The position numbers were made by a program, and so were the translations under genes. The notes under the pieces were generated by a model. That model did not search any database. It worked only from the letters and a program-made list of their open reading frames with translations, and was not told the origin of the DNA. 20,181 bases of DNA from a virus. Where the stretch lies: the IMG/VR virus record IMGVR_UViG_3300042731_002655, positions 1 to 20,181 of that record; one strand, given 5' to 3'. Positions 1 through 6,984 of this stretch are shown here, piece by piece. Position 1 is the first letter of the stretch. Each line of letters begins with the position of its first letter.

Positions 1-1
1 C

Positions 2-2521
2 GTGTGTCCCAGCGGGATCTCGACCGGTCGGGCGCAGCTCCATTTCACGGCGGAAGACGCCATTTGCACCGATTCCGGGCCGGGAGCGACCCAGCACGAC
101 TACCTGGACGCCAACTGTCAGGTCATGGACGGTTTCATCGTCCCCGGCACCGTCGAGGTGACGGCTCCCACGGCCACGGGGACCCAGACCGTTTACGATG
201 ACGGGTTCGGGGGCTGGAGAACGGCTCCGGACGGGGGTGGGCTGGCGGTGGTCGGGACCCTCAATTATCGGACCGGCGCATGGGACATTACGTTCCCTTC
301 CAGCGTCCCTGCCAACTCCCAGATCGACGCCGAATACCAGTTCGTGGTCTCCGACATGGGGTCGGGAGCCCAGGCCGGGACGGGCGGTTCCTACATCCCC
401 ACCGACGTGGTCTGCACCAACGCCACGGGCGGAGCGGCCCAGATCGACTCCGCCGACGCCAACTGCGCTCCCATCGCCACCCTCCCCGTCGTACCCAGCA
501 CGGTGCGCTTCGTGTGCTCCGACGTGGCAGGCTCGCCCGAAACCATCTACGACGACGGGGTGGGGGGTCTCTGCACCCTCCGGCGAGGCGATCCGAACTC
601 CGTGGACATCGTGGGGACCATCGACTACAGCACCGGGGCCTGGGATATTACCTGGAGCGGTCTCGTGACGGCCACGGCTACGATCACGGCCTCCTACGTG
701 GCCGTGGCGGACAGCCCCAACGTCCACGATCTGCGAGGGTCCGCCGCCAGGATGGACACCTCCGACGCCGCCACCGGGAACGACTTCCTCACGGAGAGCT
801 GGCTGAACTACGTGACCGGGGCCTTCCAGGTCAAGTTCTCCCTCTCCGCGACCAGGGATCTGGTCAACAACGCCACGGTCTACGCCGTCTACCAGCATGG
901 GGAGCTCCTGGGCTGGGGGGACGGAACGGCGGTGGCCTTCAGCGGGGACGTGGCCGACGCACCCATCCGGAGGGAGAACAACCGGGAGCTGGCGTTCCAG
1001 GGGGGTCAGCAGGCCCTTCCGGGGGCAGGCGAGGCGCAGATGGCCTTCGCCACCCTGGGGCCTCCGGACGCCTGGACCCAGAACGTGGGCGGCGGAGCCT
1101 CCGCCAACCCCATCGACTTCGCCAACGGGGACACGGCCATCCAGTGGTCGGGGGCTCCCTACAACGGTGAGGCCGTCTTCGTGGTGGTCGAAGAGGTGGT
1201 GGGTCACGTGACCTGTCAGTTCTGCGGGGACATCGGGAACGAGAGGGCCACGATCACGGACGGGATCTACGCCATCATGGACGTGTCTCCATCCGACGCC
1301 ACCAAGCTGCGGTTCCGGGTCATGTTCAACGACGGAACCGGCTCCGTGGCCGTGGAATCATGGGATCTCCTGGACGACTTCGAGGACATGGTGGACACGG
1401 TGAACGCCACGGACGGCACGGGGTCCGAACTCGTGACCATCGAGGACGCCGGGACCGGCGCGGAGCCCGATCCGGTGACCCAGAACCTGGGCATGGACGG
1501 GGCTTTCACGACCTCCGACGTGGTGGGAACCAAGGTGGGTCCGACCTACACCGGGATGCAACTGTACTCGAATCCGGACACCGTCCTGGTGGACGTGCTC
1601 ACGGCTCCGGGCCAGTGGCACCGTCAGGTCCAGGATGCCGGGATCGCCCTCTGCGAGTCCCAGGGTCGGAGAGCCCTCTGGGTTTACTCCCTGCCCGATT
1701 TCACCCCTCCGGACCAGATGAACGACGACCTTCCGGGCGTCCTGTCCACCGATTTGGCCCAGGATGCGGTGGATTTCGTCAACGGGTCCTACAACGCCGC
1801 CATCGCGGGTGGCGTGGCCCGTCCCTCCGTCAAGGTCCCCTACCCGCCCCTGGCCAGCGTGAACAGCGACTACGCCACGTGCCACGCCTTCTGGCTCAAC
1901 TACTTCGACCAGTACACCAACGAGGACGTGTGGGAGGGACCGGAGGGCGATTTCACCCAGCTCCTCGCCAAGACGGACCGGGATCAGGAGCGGTGGTTCC
2001 CCGTGGCGGGACTCAACAGGGGCCAGATCCAGGACGTGAACACGATCCGGTACAGCCCGGACGTGGCGGACAGGACCCTCATGTACAATCTCGTGGGGAA
2101 CCTCCAGAACGTGGTGAATCCCATTCGCTCGAAGGTCGGGGTGGGGATCTGGATCGACGGCCAGCGGACCATGTACCGGCAGTCCTCCGTGAGGGATCGG
2201 AACAACGTCCGGCTCCTCCTCAACCGGTTGGAGAACCTGCTGGAGATCGCCAATTTCCGGTACGAACACGAACTGAACGATCCCATCCTCTGGAGGCAGA
2301 TCGAGGCCACGGGACGCCTGATCATCCGGCCCATGATCGCCCGGAGGGGGCTGACCGACGCCAGGGTGGTGTGCGATTCGTCCACGAACACCCCGGACGT
2401 GATCGCCCAGAACAAGGCTGTGGCGAAGCTGTACATCCAGCCCACGCTGTCGGCGGAGATCATCGAGTACAACATCGTGATCGTGCCCACGGGGGTCACC
2501 TTCGAGGAGGTTTTGGCGTAA
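2..2521 (+). CDS. Contractile tail sheath protein (5' end outside window)
   Basis: Forms the contractile outer sheath around the tail tube. The reading frame is already open at the window edge, so the GTG at position 2 is probably not the true start; 839 residues are visible. The C-terminal third carries the sheath family signature: WFPVAGLNRG at about residues 665-674, then a GIWIDGQRTMYRQ stretch and a NVRLLLNRLE helix at about 713-745, followed by the usual final domain ending in a beta-strand-rich tail. The N-terminal ~300 residues are unusual: two tandem ~116-residue units plus a weaker third, each ending in a YDDGxGG...YxTGAWDIT module also found in baseplate proteins here. These are presumably surface-exposed additions to the sheath. 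The tube gene follows 45 bases downstream. Family assignment is firm; the role of the N-terminal units is inference. Confidence 0.9.
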   Translation: MCPSGISTGRAQLHFTAEDAICTDSGPGATQHDYLDANCQVMDGFIVPGTVEVTAPTATGTQTVYDDGFGGWRTAPDGGGLAVVGTLNYRTGAWDITFPSSVPANSQIDAEYQFVVSDMGSGAQAGTGGSYIPTDVVCTNATGGAAQIDSADANCAPIATLPVVPSTVRFVCSDVAGSPETIYDDGVGGLCTLRRGDPNSVDIVGTIDYSTGAWDITWSGLVTATATITASYVAVADSPNVHDLRGSAARMDTSDAATGNDFLTESWLNYVTGAFQVKFSLSATRDLVNNATVYAVYQHGELLGWGDGTAVAFSGDVADAPIRRENNRELAFQGGQQALPGAGEAQMAFATLGPPDAWTQNVGGGASANPIDFANGDTAIQWSGAPYNGEAVFVVVEEVVGHVTCQFCGDIGNERATITDGIYAIMDVSPSDATKLRFRVMFNDGTGSVAVESWDLLDDFEDMVDTVNATDGTGSELVTIEDAGTGAEPDPVTQNLGMDGAFTTSDVVGTKVGPTYTGMQLYSNPDTVLVDVLTAPGQWHRQVQDAGIALCESQGRRALWVYSLPDFTPPDQMNDDLPGVLSTDLAQDAVDFVNGSYNAAIAGGVARPSVKVPYPPLASVNSDYATCHAFWLNYFDQYTNEDVWEGPEGDFTQLLAKTDRDQERWFPVAGLNRGQIQDVNTIRYSPDVADRTLMYNLVGNLQNVVNPIRSKVGVGIWIDGQRTMYRQSSVRDRNNVRLLLNRLENLLEIANFRYEHELNDPILWRQIEATGRLIIRPMIARRGLTDARVVCDSSTNTPDVIAQNKAVAKLYIQPTLSAEIIEYNIVIVPTGVTFEEVLA
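188..337 (+). repeat. DDG module copy 1 (sheath)
   Basis: Sheath residues 63-112: TVYDDGFGG, a spacer, GTLNYRTGAWDITF, then a strand ending in AEY. It is 50 codons long, the same as the best copy in the gpJ-like protein. Confidence 0.8.
542..697 (+). repeat. DDG module copy 2 (sheath)
   Basis: Sheath residues 181-232: TIYDDGVGG, spacer, GTIDYSTGAWDITW, then a strand ending in ASY. Confidence 0.8.
785..892 (+). repeat. DDG module copy 3, degenerate (sheath)
   Basis: The DDG part is lost, but WLNYVTGAFQVKF followed by a strand ending in YAVY matches the second half of copies 1 and 2. Confidence 0.5.
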
Positions 2522-2530
2522 CAAAGACTG

Positions 2531-2548
2531 TCTGATGGAACCGTCAGA
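2531..2548 (+). promoter_or_regulatory. Intercistronic inverted repeat 1
   Basis: An 18-base near-perfect dyad, TCTGATGG-AA-CCGTCAGA, with one T-G mismatch that would be a wobble pair in RNA. It lies between the sheath stop and the tube ribosome binding site (GAGGAGG, 2551-2557). The same core recurs at 8959-8972 and 14049-14066. It could be a protein-binding operator or an mRNA stem-loop; the sequence alone cannot decide. Confidence 0.7.
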
Positions 2549-2565
2549 TTGAGGAGGATTTGCAG

Positions 2566-3099
2566 ATGGCACTGACCTACCGGTATAACGCCGACGCTTT
2601 GGCCCAGGCGCAGGGGAAGTACAATCCCCAGAAGAAAAACATGGCCATGTTGGAGCTGCACGTGGACGGGCTCGTGCCGGGAGCCCAAGAAATCCTCATG
2701 CTTTCGCTCCAATCGGTGACCATTCCGGGCTACTCCGTGGCCAGGGGGGAGATTCAATTCCTCAACGGGACGGTGTTCTATCCGTCCAGGCCGGAACCTC
2801 TCCCCGAAATGACGGTCACCTTCCGGGAGTACCACGACGTAGGAAACCGGGAGATCCTGGAAAAGCTGTTCTACAAGGTCTACGACCCCAGGACGGGGGC
2901 CATGGGAATTCCGGCGAACGTCAAGTCCCAGGCCACTCTGGTTCTCCTGCGGGAAGATGATTCGGGCGGCAGGCCCTATCTTCTGGACGGGGTGTGGCCC
3001 ATGAACGCTCCCGGCATCGAACACGACATGGGGGACGGTGAACAGATGATCCACGAGATCCGGTTCTCCGTGGACTTCATCACCGGTCGGGATCTCTAA
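2566..3099 (+). CDS. Tail tube protein (T4 gp19-like)
   Basis: Builds the inner tube through which DNA passes. At 177 residues it has the usual length for the family. It shows the expected pattern: an N-terminal strand pair, a PGYSVARGEIQF region, a central TFREYHDVGNREILEKLFYKVYD segment split by a helix, and a C-terminal WPMNAPGIEHDM...IRFSVDFI strand set resembling the end of T4 gp19-like tubes. Its position directly after the sheath supports the call. I chose ATG 2566 because GAGGAGG ends 8 bases upstream; an in-frame TTG at 2560 is too close to that site. A shared inverted repeat precedes it and a possible stem-loop spans its stop codon. Confidence 0.85.
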   Translation: MALTYRYNADALAQAQGKYNPQKKNMAMLELHVDGLVPGAQEILMLSLQSVTIPGYSVARGEIQFLNGTVFYPSRPEPLPEMTVTFREYHDVGNREILEKLFYKVYDPRTGAMGIPANVKSQATLVLLREDDSGGRPYLLDGVWPMNAPGIEHDMGDGEQMIHEIRFSVDFITGRDL

Positions 3100-3115
3100 G
3101 ATCCGGTCCGGGTGA
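3080..3115 (+). other. Possible stem-loop spanning the tube stop codon
   Basis: GGATCT (3090-3095) pairs with AGATCC (3099-3104) around a three-base loop, and outer bases CCGG/CCGG and TCAC/GTGA can extend the stem with internal mismatches. T-rich sequence follows only 15-25 bases later, so it is not a textbook terminator. It could protect or end the abundant tube message. Energy has not been computed. Confidence 0.3.
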
Positions 3116-3158
3116 TGCTATTGCGATTGCTGATTTTGATTTTTGAGGAGATTTTTTC

Positions 3159-4151
3159 ATGGGCGAGGCACAAGGAACGTCCAGACTCAAGTCATGGCAA
3201 GCACGAGACCGTCTTACAAGGCAATACAAGCTGCCCTCATGCGGGTGGCTCTACGACGATCTTCTTCCTTCCGGCATCGTGACCATGTCCTCCATCCGGG
3301 GGGAGGACGAAGAAATCATTGGCGGGGCCGGGGAGGGTGCCCAAGCCCTCCCCGTGCTTCGTGACAAGATCGAGCAACTGGTCAACTTCGGGAAACTGCC
3401 CTACAAGCGACTCCTTTTCTCCGATTGGCTGGCCACGCTGTTCAACTTCTTCGCCTTTTCCTACGGCGGGGACATGGCGGCGAATGTCAAGTGTCCCCAC
3501 TGCAAGCGGTTGCCACTCAAGCCCTACCTCCTCATGCTGGAGGGCCTTCCCTGCTACGTCTACGAAGACGATCCCACCCTCCAGAAGGAGAAGTTCAAGG
3601 AGCCCTTCCGAACTGCGGCTCTCCCGCCCTGGGATGACGTGCTCGATTTCCGCCTCCTCCGGATGCAGGACCACCTCGAAACGGAGGCGTATCACAAGAA
3701 GGGCGTGTCCATGGGGAAGGAGGGGAATTTCACCAGCTCCTATGCCATGGCCAAGCATATCGTGGCTATCAACGATGAGGAGGTCAGCACGTTCGAGGCC
3801 CTGGATTGGGTCCGGAACGCCACCACGGGCAAGACCACAAGGGCCTTTCGGGAGGAGATCAGCCTCCGGGAGCCGGGGTATTCCTTGAATTTCGAGGTGA
3901 ATTGCAGTTGGCGCGACTGCGGGGCTCCCTTCAGCATCCGTATGCCGGAGGACGGCTCCTTTTTTCGTCAATCGGATTCCTACACTCGAAAGTTTAAGAG
4001 GCCAACGGTTCTCGTTGATGAATCCGAACCAGGGGGGTCTGAGCTACCGGGATTGGGCGGCGATGACTCCCTGGCAGAGACAGGACTACGTGATTCGGAT
4101 GAATCAGTATCAAAGGAAGAAGGAGGCGGAGGAGAGGCAGCGAAGGAATAG
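3159..4151 (+). CDS. T4-family baseplate hub assembly chaperone-like protein
   Basis: Likely an assembly factor for the tail or baseplate. The opening LPSCGWLYDDLLPSG...V.M.S.RG, the following KIEQLVNF...LLFSDWLATLFNFFAFSYGGDM and the zinc-ribbon cysteines (C112-x-x-C115 in CPHC, C249-x4-C254 in NCSWRDCG) fit the T4 baseplate assembly chaperone family (gp26-type, Pfam T4_baseplate). It lies between tube and tape measure, where other tailed phages encode frameshifted tail assembly chaperones. The ribosome binding site GAGGAG (3146) is well placed for ATG 3159. The last 37 codons are acidic and low-complexity with poor codon choice (15 of 37 end in G/C), because another frame there seems to be the selected one. 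Family is moderately sure, exact role less so. Confidence 0.7.
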   Translation: MGEAQGTSRLKSWQARDRLTRQYKLPSCGWLYDDLLPSGIVTMSSIRGEDEEIIGGAGEGAQALPVLRDKIEQLVNFGKLPYKRLLFSDWLATLFNFFAFSYGGDMAANVKCPHCKRLPLKPYLLMLEGLPCYVYEDDPTLQKEKFKEPFRTAALPPWDDVLDFRLLRMQDHLETEAYHKKGVSMGKEGNFTSSYAMAKHIVAINDEEVSTFEALDWVRNATTGKTTRAFREEISLREPGYSLNFEVNCSWRDCGAPFSIRMPEDGSFFRQSDSYTRKFKRPTVLVDESEPGGSELPGLGGDDSLAETGLRDSDESVSKEEGGGGEAAKE

Positions 4152-4158
4152 GCGGTAG
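4018..4158 (+). CDS. Overlapping alternative-frame C-terminus of the chaperone (frameshift product or small ORF)
   Basis: Lies inside the 3' end of the chaperone gene in the +1 (= -2) frame and ends just before the tape measure start. From ATG 4018 it would give 46 residues; the convincing part begins after GGT at 4036 (LSYRDWAAMTPWQRQDY, then a strongly basic QRKKEAEERQRRNRR end). Of the 39 codons after that point 30 end in G or C, as in real genes here, against 15 of 37 in the chaperone frame. The frame is open back to 3889, so it could be reached by frameshifting rather than by its own start; no good ribosome binding site precedes ATG 4018 (AAGAGG is 16 bases away). A shifted product would be about 332-333 residues, nearly the same length as the unshifted 330. 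Expression is inferred, not shown. Confidence 0.6.
   Translation: MNPNQGGLSYRDWAAMTPWQRQDYVIRMNQYQRKKEAEERQRRNRR
4032..4037 (+). promoter_or_regulatory. Candidate frameshift site (six G)
   Basis: A run GGGGGG falls exactly on two in-frame glycine codons of the chaperone (GGG GGG TCT). A -2 slip or a +1 slip here enters the well-formed overlapping frame. From memory, phage Mu uses a -2 shift on a G-rich run in its tail assembly genes. No stimulatory structure was established. Confidence 0.45.
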
Positions 4159-4160
4159 AA

Positions 4161-5981
4161 ATGGCTGATAGGTCGAACGTGGAAAGATTCGCCTACATTT
4201 ACGACATCGTAGATGAAGGCGTTCACAAGGCCATCAAGAAGACGGATGACGCCATCGACACCTTTGTGACCGTCACAACGAAGGGCCTGACGACCGTCTT
4301 CAACCTGACCCAGCAGACCATCAGTGGCTTCCTCAAGTTCAGCAGCAAGAAGGTGCTGAACTCCTTCAAGGCCGTTTTGTTCCCCATCCAGGAGATCCGG
4401 GACGGCGTGAGCGGGGCCAGGAAAGCGGCCAAGGGGCTGGTCGAGAAGATGGCCCAGGGAGCCAAGAGTACCTTCCAGTTCGAGAACCGGCTGTCGGGGA
4501 TCTTCGGGATTCTGAAGACCATAGCGAAAATAGGAGGGTTAGGGGTCCTCCTTGGACCATTTATCATCCTGATTAAGCCGTTCCTACAACTGGTGTCTGT
4601 AATTACGGACACTCTCCAGCCTGCGCTGGACACCATCACGGAGACTTTGAAAGGTGCCTTCGCCCCAGTTGCAGCGGCACTACATCGGTTGTCTCTCAAA
4701 CTCCTGCCTCACCTCATGCGGGTGATCGCTCCCATCGTGGTCTTCATGGTCAGGGCTGTAGAGGAGATCGGTAAGTTCTTCGAGGAGGGTCATTTCGAGG
4801 GGATGCTGGGCATCTTCGATGAGCTGGTACCCCTTATTGATGAAATGATCGACTCCTTCATCCGGGACTTCCTCAAGCCCGTGGGAGGGGTTCTTTTCCG
4901 GACGGTGATTAAACTGTTCCAGAGCCTCGTGAAATTCGCCGTTGAGTTCGTCAAGACCGTGGCTCCCTATATGCCCAGGTTCTTCAACATCCTCCAGAAG
5001 GTGGCTAACCTGATAATCACAACCCTTGGGGACGCTCTGGATAATCTGTTGCTGGAGATGACGAAACAGCTCCCGAATCTTGTGCCCCTAATTATCAAAA
5101 TGCTCAACACCTTCGAGGCCATGATCCCGCACTTGGAGAAGCTTCTGCCCCTGTTCACGGAGCTCATCGTAACGGTCCTGGCCAAGGTGCTCACCCCAGC
5201 GGGAATCGCCATCCTGGACGCCATGCTCAATTTACTTCTCAAGATCCTCCAACACACGGAGCCCCTGATAGACGACATGGCCTTTCTCCTGGAACAGTTC
5301 AACAAGTGGCTGTCGGAGAACAGTGCCAGCGTGGACGAATGGTCGGAAGGTCTCAAGATCCTGGGTGAGATCATCGTGGAATGGTTCAAAGACGCGAAGG
5401 TGGCGGCGGAGGAACTGGTCCGTATCGTGGGGGAGTGGATTGAAGATCTGAAAGAAGTCCTCAAGTTCCTGGGTCTGATCGAAGACAAGACCGCAGAACA
5501 GGAGAAACGGGACAAGGCCCATTGGGATGCGGCTCAGGGCGATCTCGCCGGTCTCAGAAAACGGGAAGAACTGGCTCTCCAAAACGCAGTCAAGGAGTTC
5601 CAAAGGGCCGGAAAGTCGGAAGCGTTCATTAAGGCTTTCGAGTCCAGGAGAAAGGCGGAGATCGAGTTCTTCCTGGTTCAACAGGCCGCACGGATAGCCG
5701 CTCGCCAAGAGGGTGGCCATATCGTCAAGCCGGAGCTTGCCGTGGTGGGTGAGGCGGGGCCTGAGTGGATCGTGCCGGACACGCCGGAAGGACTCATGGA
5801 GTACCTGCCCCAGATGGTCAGGAGTGTTATGAAGAAGGGTCCGATGGGAGCCGTGGGGCCTGCTGCGGTCGGGGCCGGGGCGAATGAACTGTTGGCGGAA
5901 ATCCTGGAAATCCTCAAGCGGATTGCTGAGATGATGGCTGAAAACGAGGGTGACGAATTCGGCTTGCCGGAGGTGCTGTAA
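4161..5981 (+). CDS. Tape measure protein
   Basis: Sets tail length and occupies the tube lumen before DNA ejection. The 606 residues are almost entirely predicted helix. A hydrophobic stretch rich in G, L and I lies at about residues 112-145, long amphipathic helices follow, a highly charged helix covers about 465-515, and the C-terminus has the motif GGHIVKPELAVVGEAGPE at about 517-534, typical of tape measure C-termini. At the usual ~0.15 nm per residue the tail would be roughly 90 nm, if the full protein counts. It starts 2 bases after the overlapping frame's stop and has only a weak ribosome binding site, so translation may depend on the upstream chaperone. Its stop overlaps the next start (TAATG). 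Confidence 0.9.
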   Translation: MADRSNVERFAYIYDIVDEGVHKAIKKTDDAIDTFVTVTTKGLTTVFNLTQQTISGFLKFSSKKVLNSFKAVLFPIQEIRDGVSGARKAAKGLVEKMAQGAKSTFQFENRLSGIFGILKTIAKIGGLGVLLGPFIILIKPFLQLVSVITDTLQPALDTITETLKGAFAPVAAALHRLSLKLLPHLMRVIAPIVVFMVRAVEEIGKFFEEGHFEGMLGIFDELVPLIDEMIDSFIRDFLKPVGGVLFRTVIKLFQSLVKFAVEFVKTVAPYMPRFFNILQKVANLIITTLGDALDNLLLEMTKQLPNLVPLIIKMLNTFEAMIPHLEKLLPLFTELIVTVLAKVLTPAGIAILDAMLNLLLKILQHTEPLIDDMAFLLEQFNKWLSENSASVDEWSEGLKILGEIIVEWFKDAKVAAEELVRIVGEWIEDLKEVLKFLGLIEDKTAEQEKRDKAHWDAAQGDLAGLRKREELALQNAVKEFQRAGKSEAFIKAFESRRKAEIEFFLVQQAARIAARQEGGHIVKPELAVVGEAGPEWIVPDTPEGLMEYLPQMVRSVMKKGPMGAVGPAAVGAGANELLAEILEILKRIAEMMAENEGDEFGLPEVL

Positions 5982-6652
5982 TGCCCACGCTATCCCAATT
6001 CTACGTGCCCTGCGCCATCGTCTTGAAAGATAACCCCAGGGAGAAGGTTCGGTTTGAGTCCTTCCCGTGGGATGAGGGCATCACGGAGGGGTACAACGCG
6101 GATTGGGCCAAGTCCGGAGGTCGAGCTGCTGCACCTTTCATGCGGCGGTGGACGGGAGGGGATTTCAACCCCATCAGCATCTCCCTGGAGTTTCACGCCG
6201 GGATGAACCCTCTGGAGATCGGCTCGCCCACGGCGGTGGCCATCGGGCGCATGATGAACAAGGTGAACTGGCTCAAGGCGTCCGCTTTCCCCAGGCCAAA
6301 GAAAGAGGGAGGTAATCCAGCGGCATCTTTAGCCGGTCTGTCTCCTTTTGGTATGGGGGTGGGACTCTCGACCGCTGGCCTGATCCAACAGCTCCAAGGT
6401 CAAACGGCGGACCCACCCAGGGTCCTCTTCGTGTGGGGTCTATTTATGATCCTGGAAGGGGTCATCACGGCTTGGACGGTCCAGTGGAAGGGACCCTACG
6501 AGGTCATTTCCGGGAAGCCTCACGGGGCTCTCGTGTCCCTCACGTTCCAGCCCCACACCGGGACCTATCCCAACTGGTACACCATCAAGCGGGGCTCGAT
6601 CCCCGGCGGAATACTGGGTCGTGCGGCCCAGACTGTGGGGAAAGTGATCTGA
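5981..6652 (+). CDS. Tube/hub adaptor, contractile injection system tube-protein family
   Basis: Probably joins the tail tube to the baseplate hub. The 223 residues show an N-terminal beta region with FNPISISLEFHAGMNP, a variable Gly/Pro/Ser-rich middle (about 105-140), and PPRVLFVWGLFMILEGVITAWTVQWKGPYEVISGKPHGALVSLTFQP spread over about 145-190. The pattern PPxVxFxWG, then a strand, then G-x-P-x-x-A-x-V-x-L-x-F is typical of the CIS tube-protein N-terminal domain found in Afp/PVC-type particles and many phages. There is no LysM domain inside this protein, but the next gene looks like one, as if the common two-domain form were split. ATG overlaps the tape measure stop; its own stop overlaps the next start (TGATG). 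Confidence 0.6.
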   Translation: MPTLSQFYVPCAIVLKDNPREKVRFESFPWDEGITEGYNADWAKSGGRAAAPFMRRWTGGDFNPISISLEFHAGMNPLEIGSPTAVAIGRMMNKVNWLKASAFPRPKKEGGNPAASLAGLSPFGMGVGLSTAGLIQQLQGQTADPPRVLFVWGLFMILEGVITAWTVQWKGPYEVISGKPHGALVSLTFQPHTGTYPNWYTIKRGSIPGGILGRAAQTVGKVI

Positions 6653-6984
6653 TGGCTGACTTCGAGCTGGATCTGCCTTTCAATTCGCCCATGAAGAGGA
6701 CAACCCTCCTCCAGAGCGGAGGGAACGTCTTTTTTAGTGTTTGGAAGCCCCCTCAGATCCTTCTGGACGGCCAGGAGAAGAAGGTTCGTACCTCAGAGAG
6801 GGACCAGGGGACGTTGGACTTCATCGCGGAGGAGGAGTTGGGAACCAGGGAACTGGCGTGGGCAATCGCCCAGGTGAACCAGATCTATCATGTTCCAAGG
6901 GACGTGGTTCCCAAGATGGTTGTGACGATTCCGCACCTCGTGAACGTACTCAACGCCTTGCAGGACGAATCTGGTGACCGATAG
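6652..6984 (+). CDS. Small baseplate protein, gp53/LysM-like
   Basis: A 110-residue protein starting at the ATG inside TGATG; the frame is open further upstream, but that part overlaps the previous gene. Residues about 45-100 read D-x-x-T-x-D-x-I-A...G...L-A-W-A-I-A-x-V-N-x-I...P...V-P...V-T-I-P, the pattern of LysM-like modules in T4 gp53 and P2 gpX-type tail proteins. Such proteins stabilise the hub or wedge interface in the virion. The placement between the CIS tube-type adaptor and the gp27-like hub fits. No catalytic residues are evident. The fold call rests on pattern only. Confidence 0.55.
   Translation: MADFELDLPFNSPMKRTTLLQSGGNVFFSVWKPPQILLDGQEKKVRTSERDQGTLDFIAEEELGTRELAWAIAQVNQIYHVPRDVVPKMVVTIPHLVNVLNALQDESGDR

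Larger units (their letters stand above)
47..700 (+). repeat. Two tandem ~116-residue units in the sheath N-terminal region
   Basis: Each unit begins with a Cys pair spaced 17 residues apart, the second in DANC (C22/C39 in unit 1, C138/C155 in unit 2, offset 116 residues). It continues through a V-P-x-T-V strand and ends in a YDDGxGG...GT(L/I)xYxTGAWDIT module at residues 63-112 and 181-232. The repetition is clear in protein but the DNA has diverged, so this is not a recent duplication. More copies may lie upstream of the window. Confidence 0.8.

Noticed and set aside
1358-2572. Open frame on the - strand opposite the sheath gene
   Set aside because: Antisense shadow rich in Val, His, Gly and Arg without domain pattern; the sheath C-terminal signature lies on the + strand here.
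3114-3158. Possible promoter in the T-rich gap before the chaperone gene
   Set aside because: No convincing pair of -35 and -10 boxes with proper spacing, and no clear late-promoter motif; the T-rich stretch mostly precedes a ribosome binding site.
3956-3997. Possible -1 slip at C-TTT-TTT in the chaperone gene
   Set aside because: The -1 frame ends after about ten residues (at 3997) with an unremarkable peptide; the +1/-2 frame is the one with coding signature.
4264-4278. TTGTGAC-C-GTCACAA inverted repeat inside the tape measure gene
   Set aside because: It encodes FVTVTT, where alternating Val/Thr codons make a dyad by chance; its sequence differs from the three intercistronic palindromes and it is not near a start.
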